In this document: positions 1 to 5,544 of the stretch, in pieces
Layout of the letters: every line of letters begins with the position of its first letter
Numbering within the stretch: position 1 is the stretch's first letter
From: Acidobacteria bacterium AH-259-G07
GTDB lineage: Bacteria; Acidobacteriota; UBA6911; RPQK01; JADFOI01
Direction of reading: 5' to 3'
Length of the DNA stretch: 6,528 bases
NCBI GenBank assembly: GCA_027717925.1
Contig: JALLON010000150.1
Coordinates: 1-6,528, forward strand
Notes under the pieces: model-generated
What the model was told of the DNA's origin: nothing
The model's database searches: none
Seen by the model: only the letters and a program-made list of their open reading frames with translations
Made by a program: the position numbers and the translations under genes

Positions 1-95
1 CATCTGCGAGTGTCTATACGAGTTTGCCGAGGCAGAAGGGCTGCGCTTGCCGATCTCTTTGCTTTGGTGCTTCCCCGCATGTTTGCCCATTCAGG

Positions 96-127
96 GTGTA
101 AGAATGCGCCCCCTTGCCGCACTCACT
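96..127 (+). promoter_or_regulatory. Shared ECF-like promoter element, copy 1
   Basis: GTGTAAGAAT (96-105), 13 bases, then GCACTCACT (119-127). The same two blocks with exactly the same spacing recur at 2715, 4997 and 5670, each upstream of a + strand gene. Read as -35 TGTAAG, 16-base spacer and -10 GCACTC, it has ECF sigma promoter geometry, although the hexamers are not a textbook consensus I can name. The flank CCCATTCAGG just upstream resembles copies 2 and 3. It lies 95 bases before the coiled-coil gene at 223. A bipartite repressor or activator site is the alternative reading. Confidence 0.7.
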
Positions 128-185
128 AGCGAGGCCGGAAAGGATCGGGGCCTTCCAGTGAAGGTGCCCTAATCTTCAAGGCTAA
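128..185 (+). promoter_or_regulatory. Structured 5' leader of the coiled-coil gene
   Basis: The DNA just after the -10-like block contains GAGGCCGGAAAGGATC (131-146), which is nearly repeated after promoter copy 2. A hairpin can form immediately afterwards: GGGC plus CTTC, loop CAGT, GAAG, a two-base bulge, then GCCC, roughly 148-170. No U-tract follows, so it is not a convincing terminator. It may affect mRNA stability or translation. No known riboswitch was recognised. Confidence 0.35.
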
Positions 186-222
186 ACAAAAGGAGAAAAA
201 CAAGAAGAATTTGAGGTGAAAA

Positions 223-1176
223 ATGGCAAAGAATAACCTTTCTGACATGTTAGTTAACCCGAACTTAAGCCCTAACCCGAAAGAGCCCCAGAGTCAAGAC
301 GTCGACTTGCGGCAACCATCCCGAATGACCGTTACTGTACTTACCATCTTGTCGATCGTCGCATTGGCGCTGGGCGGAGTGCTGACTTATTATTTGGGTC
401 AGTTGAGCCAGCAGCAGAGCGTTTACGCACAGGCGTTTGAAGATCAATCGGCGGCTGTGAACCGATCCCTGGAAATCATTGAGAAGAGGTTGGGCGGGAA
501 TGCCGGCCAGATTGCGTCGGTCCGATCCCGGCTCGAAGTCACCATGCAACGTGTTGGGATGACGCAAAACGATCTGAAAAGAGCGCGAGCACTGGCCGAG
601 CAGCTCAAGGAAGAACAAGCGAGGAACGTTGAGGCGCTGAGTAAGGAAATAGCGCAAAAGGCCGGCACAGAACAGGTCGCCAGCTTAGAGGAAGAAGCTG
701 ACAAGAAATTCCAGGGTGTAAACGAAGAGATCTCGGGGGTCAAGGAGGAGGTGAAAAGTAACGAGCGGCAATTGACTAAGACGCTGGAAAAACTAGCGAA
801 CCTCGGTGTGCGGGTGACCGAGCAGGGAAATGTGATTGCCACCACTGCCACTGGACTGGAGGAGCTGAGACGCGAAGGTGAAAGAGACTATGTCACTTTC
901 GACTTGAGAAAAAAGCAGAGAACCCGAGTGGCTGGGATCGCGCTGGAGCTACGCAAAACGGATGACAAAAAACGCCGCGCAGACTTGAGGATCTATGTAG
1001 ACGATATAAAGATGGAGAGGAAGAATATTTACGTCAACACTCCGATCAATTTCTATATCGGCTCGCAGAAAATAGGCTACGAACTCGTCATTAACAAGGT
1101 GAATAAGAACCGAATCATCGGCTATGTCAGCCTCCCTAAAGGGAAATTGCCCCAGGGGCGCCCTTCCCTCGGATAA
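223..1176 (+). CDS. Membrane-anchored coiled-coil protein, unknown function
   Basis: A 317-residue protein of unknown function. Residues 1-34 are polar and probably cytoplasmic. Residues 36-58 form one hydrophobic helix with no signal-peptidase site, so it should be a type II-like anchor. Residues 60-215 are rich in Glu, Lys, Gln, Ala and Leu with heptad-like spacing, suggesting a long coiled coil in the periplasm. Residues 222-306 form a basic, beta-rich domain (FDLRKKQRTRVAGIALELRK, later VDDIKMERKNIYVNTPINFY, ending IIGYVSLPK) that I associate with uncharacterised Acidobacteriota proteins. The start is the first usable ATG: an in-frame stop lies at 217-219, and GAGGTG sits 4-9 bases upstream. 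The gene follows promoter copy 1. A structural or envelope-sensing role is plausible but unproven. The C-terminal domain is not one I can name. Confidence 0.88.
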   Translation: MAKNNLSDMLVNPNLSPNPKEPQSQDVDLRQPSRMTVTVLTILSIVALALGGVLTYYLGQLSQQQSVYAQAFEDQSAAVNRSLEIIEKRLGGNAGQIASVRSRLEVTMQRVGMTQNDLKRARALAEQLKEEQARNVEALSKEIAQKAGTEQVASLEEEADKKFQGVNEEISGVKEEVKSNERQLTKTLEKLANLGVRVTEQGNVIATTATGLEELRREGERDYVTFDLRKKQRTRVAGIALELRKTDDKKRRADLRIYVDDIKMERKNIYVNTPINFYIGSQKIGYELVINKVNKNRIIGYVSLPKGKLPQGRPSLG

Positions 1177-1293
1177 GTGATTGGAAGTAGCACCGGAACG
1201 GCAGGCGTTCGAGGAGCTGAAATCCGCTTAGGAATATACATCCCCGACAATCAACCGTACAATTTCAGCAAGCTGGAAAGCCGGTGAGCCACC

Positions 1294-2550
1294 ATGCCTG
1301 AAAACACAGTCACCCGTGTCGCCGTCATTGGCGGTGCGAGAACGCCGTTCGTCAAGGCCGGAACACTCTTTAGGAAATATTTCGCGTTGGACCTTGCTGT
1401 GCATTCGGTCAACGGCCTACTGGAAAAGCTGCGGCTCGACCCACGATCTGTCGATGAGCTGGTTTATGGGATTGTGGTGGTGGATCCGAGAATTTCACAC
1501 CTGGCACGAGAAGTGGTGTTCTCCAGCGAGCTTCCCTCAGAAGTTCGCGCGCTTACGGTCACCAACAATTGCATCACGGGGACGTCGGCCATCACCTCAG
1601 TCTACGATTCGATTGTCGCTGGCCGGGCAGAGGTTGGCATCGCCGGCGGGGTGGAATCGATGTCCAATGCGGCGCTGCTCTTCAGCAAAAGAGCGAGCCG
1701 CATCTTCCTGGACGCGGCATCTGCGAGATCTCTGAGTGCCAGGGTCCGGCACTTCCTTAAACTCCGCCCCTGGGATTTCAAGCCTTCAGCACCAGGCATC
1801 GTGGAGCCCTCGACCGGGCTCTCCATGGGCGAGCATTGCGAGTTGATGGTCAAAGAATGGAAGATCCCCCGCGAAGTGCAGGATGAAATGGCGTATCGGA
1901 GCCACATGAAGGCGCACCGGGCGACCGAGGACGGACGACTGAAAGCGGAAATTCATCCTCTTGACGGCATCAATCATGATCTCCTCATCAGAGCCAATAC
2001 GAGCATGGAGAAGCTCGCCACACTGCCGCCCGTCTTTGACCGCAGTCCCACGGGAACGATCACCGCGGGCAACTCCAGCCCTCTCACCGATGGCGCTGCT
2101 TCCGCACTCCTGATGTCGGAAGAGCGCGCACGTAGAGAAGGCCGAGAGCCGTTGGCGTTCATCAAGGGGTTCGAGTTTGTGGGCATTGATCCGGACGATG
2201 GTCTCTTAATGGGCCCGGGCATCGCGGTGCCCAGGGTACTGAGAAAGGCGGGCCTTGAGCTCTCAGACATCGACATCGTCGAGATGCACGAGGCGTTCGG
2301 CGGGCAGATCGCCTGCAACCTCCGGGCATGGGAGCAGGACTGGAAGGAGCCGGCGATTGGGAAGGTCGATCAGGAGAAGCTGAATCCGCTGGGGAGCTCC
2401 ATTGCCGTGGGACACCCCTTTGCAGCGACGGGCGCGCGCATCGTGACCACGCTGGCCAACGAGATGAAGCGGCGGGGCGCAAAGTATGGGCTCGTCAGTA
2501 TTTGCGGCGCAGGTGCCACCGCCTCGGCCATGATCCTGGAGCGTGACTAA
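1294..2550 (+). CDS. Thiolase (acetyl-CoA acyltransferase), FadI/TFP-beta type
   Basis: A 418-residue thiolase, full length for the family. It should catalyse CoA-dependent cleavage of 3-ketoacyl-CoA (beta-oxidation) or the reverse Claisen condensation, in the cytoplasm. The N-terminus has the VIGGARTPF signature. The nucleophilic Cys is C93 in TNNCITG. GNSSPLTDGAA lies at 259-269, HEAF at 332-335, the GHP histidine at H374 and the second catalytic Cys at C404 in CGAGA. HEAF instead of NEAF is typical of trifunctional-enzyme beta subunits (FadI, HADHB) and not of biosynthetic thiolases. No fadJ/HADHA-like partner is present here, so fadI is not assigned. An in-frame TGA at 1285-1287 fixes ATG 1294 as the earliest start. 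Its ribosome site is weak (GGTGAG, 5 bases away). It lies 117 bases after the coiled-coil gene with no shared promoter element of its own, so it may be read from upstream or from an unrecognised promoter. Confidence 0.95.
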   Translation: MPENTVTRVAVIGGARTPFVKAGTLFRKYFALDLAVHSVNGLLEKLRLDPRSVDELVYGIVVVDPRISHLAREVVFSSELPSEVRALTVTNNCITGTSAITSVYDSIVAGRAEVGIAGGVESMSNAALLFSKRASRIFLDAASARSLSARVRHFLKLRPWDFKPSAPGIVEPSTGLSMGEHCELMVKEWKIPREVQDEMAYRSHMKAHRATEDGRLKAEIHPLDGINHDLLIRANTSMEKLATLPPVFDRSPTGTITAGNSSPLTDGAASALLMSEERARREGREPLAFIKGFEFVGIDPDDGLLMGPGIAVPRVLRKAGLELSDIDIVEMHEAFGGQIACNLRAWEQDWKEPAIGKVDQEKLNPLGSSIAVGHPFAATGARIVTTLANEMKRRGAKYGLVSICGAGATASAMILERD

Positions 2551-2634
2551 GCGGAGCCAACGTTGCTGCTACCTTTCCACTCCCTTTGCCTTCAGGCGTT
2601 CCCGGAGACTGTTGCGAACCCGATCCGGGCCGCC

Positions 2635-2714
2635 AACTGCGGATCATCGATCGACATCGCCACGTTCCACGACTTGCTGTTCAGTTCACTCCTCCGGCTG
2701 GTTTCCCATTTTGG
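2635..2714 (+). repeat. Upstream promoter-region repeat, copy A
   Basis: About 80 bases ending at promoter copy 2, beginning AACTGCGGATCATCG. They align with 4921-4996, beginning AACTGCGGATCGTCG, with a few small gaps. Shared pieces include ATCGCCA, CACTCC and GGTT-CC-TTT just before GGGTGTAAGAAT. This looks like an old duplication of a complete promoter region. Identity was judged by eye only. Confidence 0.45.
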
Positions 2715-2746
2715 GTGTAAGAATTTGCGCCTTTGGTGCACTTACT
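2715..2746 (+). promoter_or_regulatory. Shared ECF-like promoter element, copy 2
   Basis: GTGTAAGAAT (2715-2724), 13 bases, then GCACTTACT (2738-2746). The upstream flank CCCATTTTGGG, which overlaps the first base of the element, is itself an inverted repeat (CCCA-TTT-TGGG). The element lies 147 bases before the small membrane protein gene and is followed by a long hairpin-rich leader. Confidence 0.7.
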
Positions 2747-2879
2747 TGTCGAGGCCCGAAAAGGATCAGGCTTTCCGGCACAGGCAGCCTGATTTTAAAG
2801 GCCACAGGGGTCGCCTGCAAGTGTTCGGCTCACTGGATCTTAGTGAGGGGGGCGACCTGAAGTAAAAATAGAAACTTTG
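2747..2879 (+). promoter_or_regulatory. Hairpin-rich 5' leader of the small membrane protein gene
   Basis: GAGGCCCGAAAAGGATC (2751-2767) repeats the leader motif seen after promoter copy 1. Two structures follow. The first is a perfect 8-bp stem, ATCAGGCT (2765-2772) with AGCCTGAT (2786-2793), followed by a few T residues and so somewhat terminator-like. The second is a nested stem-loop with outer arms GGTCGCC (2809-2815) and GGCGACC (2851-2857) enclosing CTCACT (2829-2834) and AGTGAG (2842-2847). The ribosome site AAGGAG at 2881-2886 lies outside both. An attenuator or RNA-stability element is possible. No named riboswitch class was recognised. Confidence 0.45.
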
Positions 2880-2893
2880 AAAGGAGTAAAAGA

Positions 2894-3343
2894 ATGAACG
2901 TGAGAAACATTAAGCTTGGTGCTTACGCCGGTCTGGCCGGCGGTCTGGTGTTCGGAGCGATGATGGCAATGACGGGCATGCTGCCCATGATCGGCAAGTT
3001 GATTGGACATCCTTCGGCCATTACAGGCTTCGGTGTTCACCTAATCATTAGTGCCCTTATCGGCGCGTCGTTTTCGGCCATTTTCGATCGCTTCGTGGCT
3101 GGCGCAAGCGGTGGCTTGGGCTACGGCTTGGTCTACGGTGGAGCCTGGTGGTCTCTGGGACCGCTGACGCTGATGCCACTGATGATGGGCATGGGACTGG
3201 GTGTCAACTGGAATGCCTCTGCGGCAGCCCAGATGCTTCCCAGCCTGGTCGGACATCTGATCTATGGTGCGATTTTGGGGCTCAGCTATGTCTGGCTGCA
3301 AAGTTGCGCAGCCTCTGTGACAGAGGCAGGCAGTGCAGGATGA
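2894..3343 (+). CDS. Small multi-pass inner-membrane protein, unknown function
   Basis: A 149-residue Gly/Met-rich hydrophobic protein with about four predicted membrane segments (roughly residues 9-29, 45-65, 76-102 and 117-137), probably in the inner membrane. Recognisable patches are MTGMLPMIGKLIGHPS near the first loop, GFGVHL with His49, YGGAWWSLGPLTLMP at 81-95 and PSLVGHLIYGAILGL with His121. The pattern recalls small uncharacterised bacterial membrane proteins, but I cannot assign a family or substrate. The start is supported by AAGGAG at 2881-2886, 7 bases upstream. The gene has its own shared promoter and long leader, and an intrinsic terminator overlaps its 3' side, so it is probably transcribed alone. 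Two membrane-embedded His and many Met might suggest metal or heme contact, but this is speculation. Confidence 0.85.
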   Translation: MNVRNIKLGAYAGLAGGLVFGAMMAMTGMLPMIGKLIGHPSAITGFGVHLIISALIGASFSAIFDRFVAGASGGLGYGLVYGGAWWSLGPLTLMPLMMGMGLGVNWNASAAAQMLPSLVGHLIYGAILGLSYVWLQSCAASVTEAGSAG

Positions 3344-3347
3344 AATT

Positions 3348-3395
3348 GAGAGCGAGGGAGTGGGGCGATCTGCCCCACCCGCTCTCCGCGTTTTT
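3348..3395 (+). terminator. Rho-independent terminator
   Basis: It starts five bases after the membrane protein stop codon. Outer stem GAGAGCG (3348-3354) pairs perfectly with CGCTCTC (3380-3386). Inner stem GTGGGGC (3360-3366) pairs with GCCCCAC (3372-3378) around loop GATCT. A TTTTT run follows at 3391-3395, four bases after the stem. The opposite strand has no comparable T run, so it should act on + strand transcription. Confidence 0.75.
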
Positions 3396-3549
3396 CAATC
3401 AACATTTGAATGTGCTCTACCAGCGTATCCCGCCGCTTGAGGATGGCCCTAATCTCTTGAACGCAAAGGAACTTTTTCAACCTTTTCTTGAGCATCTCCT
3501 CGGTGAGGCTTTGCAATTTTTCCCACACACCAGTGCATACACTTATCAA
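3379..3549 (-). pseudogene. Possible minus-strand small ORF or gene remnant
   Basis: Reading the minus strand from a TTG at 3549 gives a protein-like stretch containing VWEKLQSLTEEMLKKRL, then EIRAILKRRDTLVEHIQ and LIEKRGE. It is amphipathic, helical and charged, unlike most chance translations. A stop codon lies in frame just upstream (complement of 3559-3561) and no ATG or good ribosome site is visible. The frame stays open into the terminator and the convergent membrane protein gene (to 3286). It could be a decayed C-terminal piece of a larger gene, a short real gene, or chance. The + strand reading of the same DNA also looks partly protein-like, which lowers confidence. Confidence 0.25.
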
Positions 3550-3678
3550 GTTTAGGCTTCATAAAAGAACTAAAACCCCAAAATGCATGAGACTTGAAAA
3601 CAAAGCAGTTATAGTTAGTTAAAAACCAAAAAGTACCAAGACCATGAATGAGTTCAGTAGCCTAATCAATGCAAAAAA
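3550..3678. other. AT-rich intergenic stretch before the MDR gene
   Basis: This stretch is visibly richer in A and T than the flanking genes, with several A runs. It lacks the GTGTAAGAAW-N13-GCACTYACY element. TTGAAA at 3594-3599 could be a -35 box, but no well-spaced TATAAT-like hexamer follows, so no promoter is called. The compositional change marks a boundary between the upstream regulon-like genes and the oxidoreductase. Confidence 0.4.
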
Positions 3679-3692
3679 AAGGAGGAAGTCCA

Positions 3693-4727
3693 ATGAAGGC
3701 AGCAGTAATTCATCAATTTGGCGATGTCGATGTACTCAAGTACGAAGATATTGAGACGCCGAAGCCCAAGCCCGGGCACATGCTGATTAAGGTGCTGGCC
3801 GCCGGCATCAACCGCCTGGACCATTACATCCGTGAAGGGTCCGTCGTTCCAGAGCTTGCCTTCCCTCACATCCTGGGCTCCGACGCCGTTGGCGATGTGG
3901 CCGAACTCGGCGAAGGGGTCACCGGCTTTGAGGTCGGCGAGCGTGTGGTTCCCGCACCCGGCTACCCGCTCAACGAGGAGGACTACGACATCCGCCCGGC
4001 GATCACGGCACCTAGCTTCGCGCTGCCCGGATTGGGGACCTGGGGCGCCTATGCCCAGTACATGGAGGTGCCCGCACGCTTTGTGCTCAAGGATGACACT
4101 GGCCTAAAACCTGAGGAGCTGGCGACGCTCCCCGTGCCCCTGGCCACCGGCGTTCGGTGTGCCAAGGCGGTGGGTGAGGTCCAAGCCGGCAACAAGGTGC
4201 TGGTCCATTCTGGCGCCTCGGGTTCCGGCAGCCTTCAGATTCAGGTAGCGAAGGCCCTGGGCGCGGAAGTTGCCACCACTGTCCGTGACGATGCCAAGGG
4301 CGAGTACGCGAAATCGCTGGGCGCGGACCTTGTGATCAACACGCGCAAAGACGATTTCGTGGAGCAGGTCAAGAAATGGACCGGTGGTCTTGGCGTTGAC
4401 GTGGTGATCGACAACCTGGGAGGCGACGTCCTGCCCAAGAGCATTGATGTCGTGAAACCTCTGGGCACCGTGGTGGCTTTTGGCTTCGTGGCCGGCACCG
4501 AGGTCACCTTCGACATCCGCAGCTTATTCTTCGCTCAGAAGCAGCTGCGCGGCTCGATGGCAAGTGACGTGGAGGACTTGAAGTGGGGCCTGGAGCAAGT
4601 CCGCCTAGGACAGATCAAGCCTTCACTCGACCGCGCGCTGCCTTTGAGCCAGGCGGCGGAGGCCCACCGGTTGATCTCCACCAACCAGGTTACCGGCAGC
4701 CTGGTGTTGCTGCCCTGGGCCGAATAG
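3693..4727 (+). CDS. Zinc-independent MDR oxidoreductase, quinone-reductase-like
   Basis: A 344-residue cytosolic medium-chain dehydrogenase/reductase, expected to reduce quinones or other activated carbonyl or alkene substrates with NAD(P)H. The N-terminal GroES-like domain (about 1-130) has MKAAVIHQFG, AGINRLDHYIREG and GSDAVGDV at 62-69. The last replaces the GHE zinc motif of alcohol dehydrogenases. The only cysteine is C156, so neither catalytic nor structural zinc can be bound in the usual way. The Rossmann domain (about 145-285) carries HSGASGSGSLQ at 172-182 as the dinucleotide loop. The C-terminus, AAEAHRLISTNQVTGSLVL, is typical. ATG 3693 is preferred over ATG 3669 because AAGGAGG at 3679-3685 sits 7 bases before it and lies inside the longer reading. 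It lacks the shared promoter element and follows an AT-rich gap, so it is probably regulated separately. The exact substrate cannot be read from sequence. Confidence 0.93.
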   Translation: MKAAVIHQFGDVDVLKYEDIETPKPKPGHMLIKVLAAGINRLDHYIREGSVVPELAFPHILGSDAVGDVAELGEGVTGFEVGERVVPAPGYPLNEEDYDIRPAITAPSFALPGLGTWGAYAQYMEVPARFVLKDDTGLKPEELATLPVPLATGVRCAKAVGEVQAGNKVLVHSGASGSGSLQIQVAKALGAEVATTVRDDAKGEYAKSLGADLVINTRKDDFVEQVKKWTGGLGVDVVIDNLGGDVLPKSIDVVKPLGTVVAFGFVAGTEVTFDIRSLFFAQKQLRGSMASDVEDLKWGLEQVRLGQIKPSLDRALPLSQAAEAHRLISTNQVTGSLVLLPWAE

Positions 4728-4733
4728 CAGCCT

Positions 4734-4921
4734 TGAGCTTTAACGATCCCATTGGTGAGATCGCGCTGCCTGAAGTGGCTAAAAGGGGAAGCTTGAGCGC
4801 CGACGTCCTCCCTGCCGAAGTGCTAAAAGGAATCTTTGCCGCTGGGATTATCTTTATCGGATCTCAGCTGTATTCATCTTACCGGCGAGAAGAAAGAGAA
4901 CAACTCGCTCCAGCGCCGTAA
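4734..4921 (+). pseudogene. Possible C-terminal remnant of a TauE/SafE-like membrane protein
   Basis: After the MDR stop codon, a frame offset from it stays open to a TAA at 4919-4921. It encodes LPAEVLKGIFAAGIIFIGSQ followed by a basic tail. The LP-x-x-VLK-x-IF-hydrophobic pattern resembles the last helix of TauE/SafE-type exporters. There is no ATG and no ribosome site; a TTG at 4734 is the only nearby start candidate. The frame also runs back inside the MDR gene, where it looks like a shadow. It is either a decayed 3' end of a lost gene or chance, and the family resemblance is from memory. Confidence 0.3.
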
Positions 4922-4996
4922 ACTGCGGATCGTCGGTAAATCGCCATCATCGCAAAGCTCGCTGCTGAGGCCACTCCCTCGCGGTTCCGTTTCTGG
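4921..4996 (+). repeat. Upstream promoter-region repeat, copy B
   Basis: Counterpart of 2635-2714, starting AACTGCGGATCGTCG and ending TTTCTGG directly before GTGTAAGAAT. The start-to-element distance is 76 bases against 80 in copy A. Its first two bases overlap the stop codon of the possible remnant ORF, so the duplicated segment begins at or near that gene end. Confidence 0.45.
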
Positions 4997-5028
4997 GTGT
5001 AAGAATTCGCCGCGTCATTGCACTCACC
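4997..5028 (+). promoter_or_regulatory. Shared ECF-like promoter element, copy 3
   Basis: GTGTAAGAAT (4997-5006), 13 bases, then GCACTCACC (5020-5028). If the second block is a -10 element, transcription would begin around 5033-5037. That is only a few bases before ATG 5041 but about 140 bases before ATG 5173, and this bears on which thioredoxin start is used. Confidence 0.68.
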
Positions 5029-5040
5029 AATGAGGTAAAG

Positions 5041-5172
5041 ATGAAATCTTGGAAGAAAATCGCGCTGGGGGTAGTTCTGGGGAAAGCCTTGATTATCAGT
5101 CTTGCGTTGACTTCCTCGGCGTATTTTTCGGATTCAGAGATGCTAATCGAATCTGAAAAGGAGATCAGAATA
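5041..5172 (+). other. In-frame N-terminal extension of thioredoxin (alternative start)
   Basis: ATG 5041 opens a 44-codon extension in frame with thioredoxin. It has a basic start (MKSWKK), a hydrophobic stretch at about 7-26 and LALTSSAYFSDSE, resembling a signal peptide or membrane anchor. GAGG lies at 5032-5035, 5 bases upstream. If the promoter at 4997-5028 is real, that GAGG would be at the very 5' end of the transcript or absent from it, so initiation here would be nearly leaderless. Possible explanations are an exported or tethered isoform, a signal sequence on the only product, or a leader that merely stays open. Confidence 0.4.
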
Positions 5173-5529
5173 ATGGCAAACGACGCTAAGTACATTACGC
5201 TATCCGAGGAGAACTTCCACAGTGAAGTGCTTGAAAGCACAGAGCCGGTTCTGGTCGATTTCTGGGCGATCTGGTGCGGACCGTGCCGGATGATCGCGCC
5301 CGTCATCGAACAACTGGCTGTGGATTTCGAGGGGCGCGCCAAAGTGGGTAAGTTAGATATTGACGAGCATACAAACATCGCCATGGAGTATGGCATTCTT
5401 TCCATCCCGACGCTGCTCTTTTTCAAGGATGGACAAGTAGTGGATCGGGTGGTTGGCGCAGCTTCAAAGAAGGTGATCGCTGACAAACTCGACGCCCTGC
5501 TCAGAGAAGATGCAATACTTCACAATTAA
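5173..5529 (+). CDS. Thioredoxin
   Basis: A 118-residue thioredoxin from this start (162 from ATG 5041); classic thioredoxins are about 105-110 residues. It should reduce disulfides in client proteins and be recharged by thioredoxin reductase, which is not in this window. In short-form numbering, the redox motif WCGPC is at 34-38, the buried Asp is D29 in LVDFWA, and the cis-proline is P79 in SIPTL. The C-terminal strand and helix (FFKDGQVVDRVVGAASKKVI) are intact. ATG 5173 is favoured by AAGGAG at 5158-5163, 9 bases upstream, and by a promoter-to-start distance like that of the membrane protein gene. The cytosolic form would be a general reductase; the long form might act at or beyond the inner membrane. 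Family assignment is very sure, the start less so. Confidence 0.93.
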   Translation: MANDAKYITLSEENFHSEVLESTEPVLVDFWAIWCGPCRMIAPVIEQLAVDFEGRAKVGKLDIDEHTNIAMEYGILSIPTLLFFKDGQVVDRVVGAASKKVIADKLDALLREDAILHN

Positions 5530-5544
5530 AGACATCGTCAAGTG

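Noticed and set aside
715..725. GGGTGTAAACG inside the coiled-coil gene, resembling the first block of the shared promoter
   Set aside because: It has TGTAAA, not TGTAAG, and no GCACTYACY block 13 bases downstream. It lies within coding sequence.
1216..1269. Inverted repeat GCTGAAAT / ATTTCAGC before the thiolase
   Set aside because: Exact 8-bp arms but a 38-base loop and no T run. A match this short can easily arise by chance, so no operator or terminator is called.
1288..1296. GCCACCATG, matching the eukaryotic Kozak consensus, at the thiolase start
   Set aside because: All other signals are bacterial (Shine-Dalgarno sites, intrinsic terminator, compact genes). Treated as coincidence.
2543..2865. 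Two overlapping + strand frames across the gap after the thiolase
   Set aside because: They run through the promoter copy and the hairpin leader, have no ribosome site and translate to low-complexity, non-family-like sequence.
3148..3555. Long + strand frame overlapping the end of the small membrane protein gene
   Set aside because: It is a shadow of the membrane gene for half its length, then crosses the terminator. No start signal supports it.
4241..4516. Minus-strand open frame inside the MDR gene
   Set aside because: Ser/Thr/Pro-rich antisense shadow of a strongly supported gene.
4947..5486. 179-codon minus-strand frame opposite thioredoxin
   Set aside because: Antisense to a clear thioredoxin and across its promoter; no recognisable domain or ribosome site.
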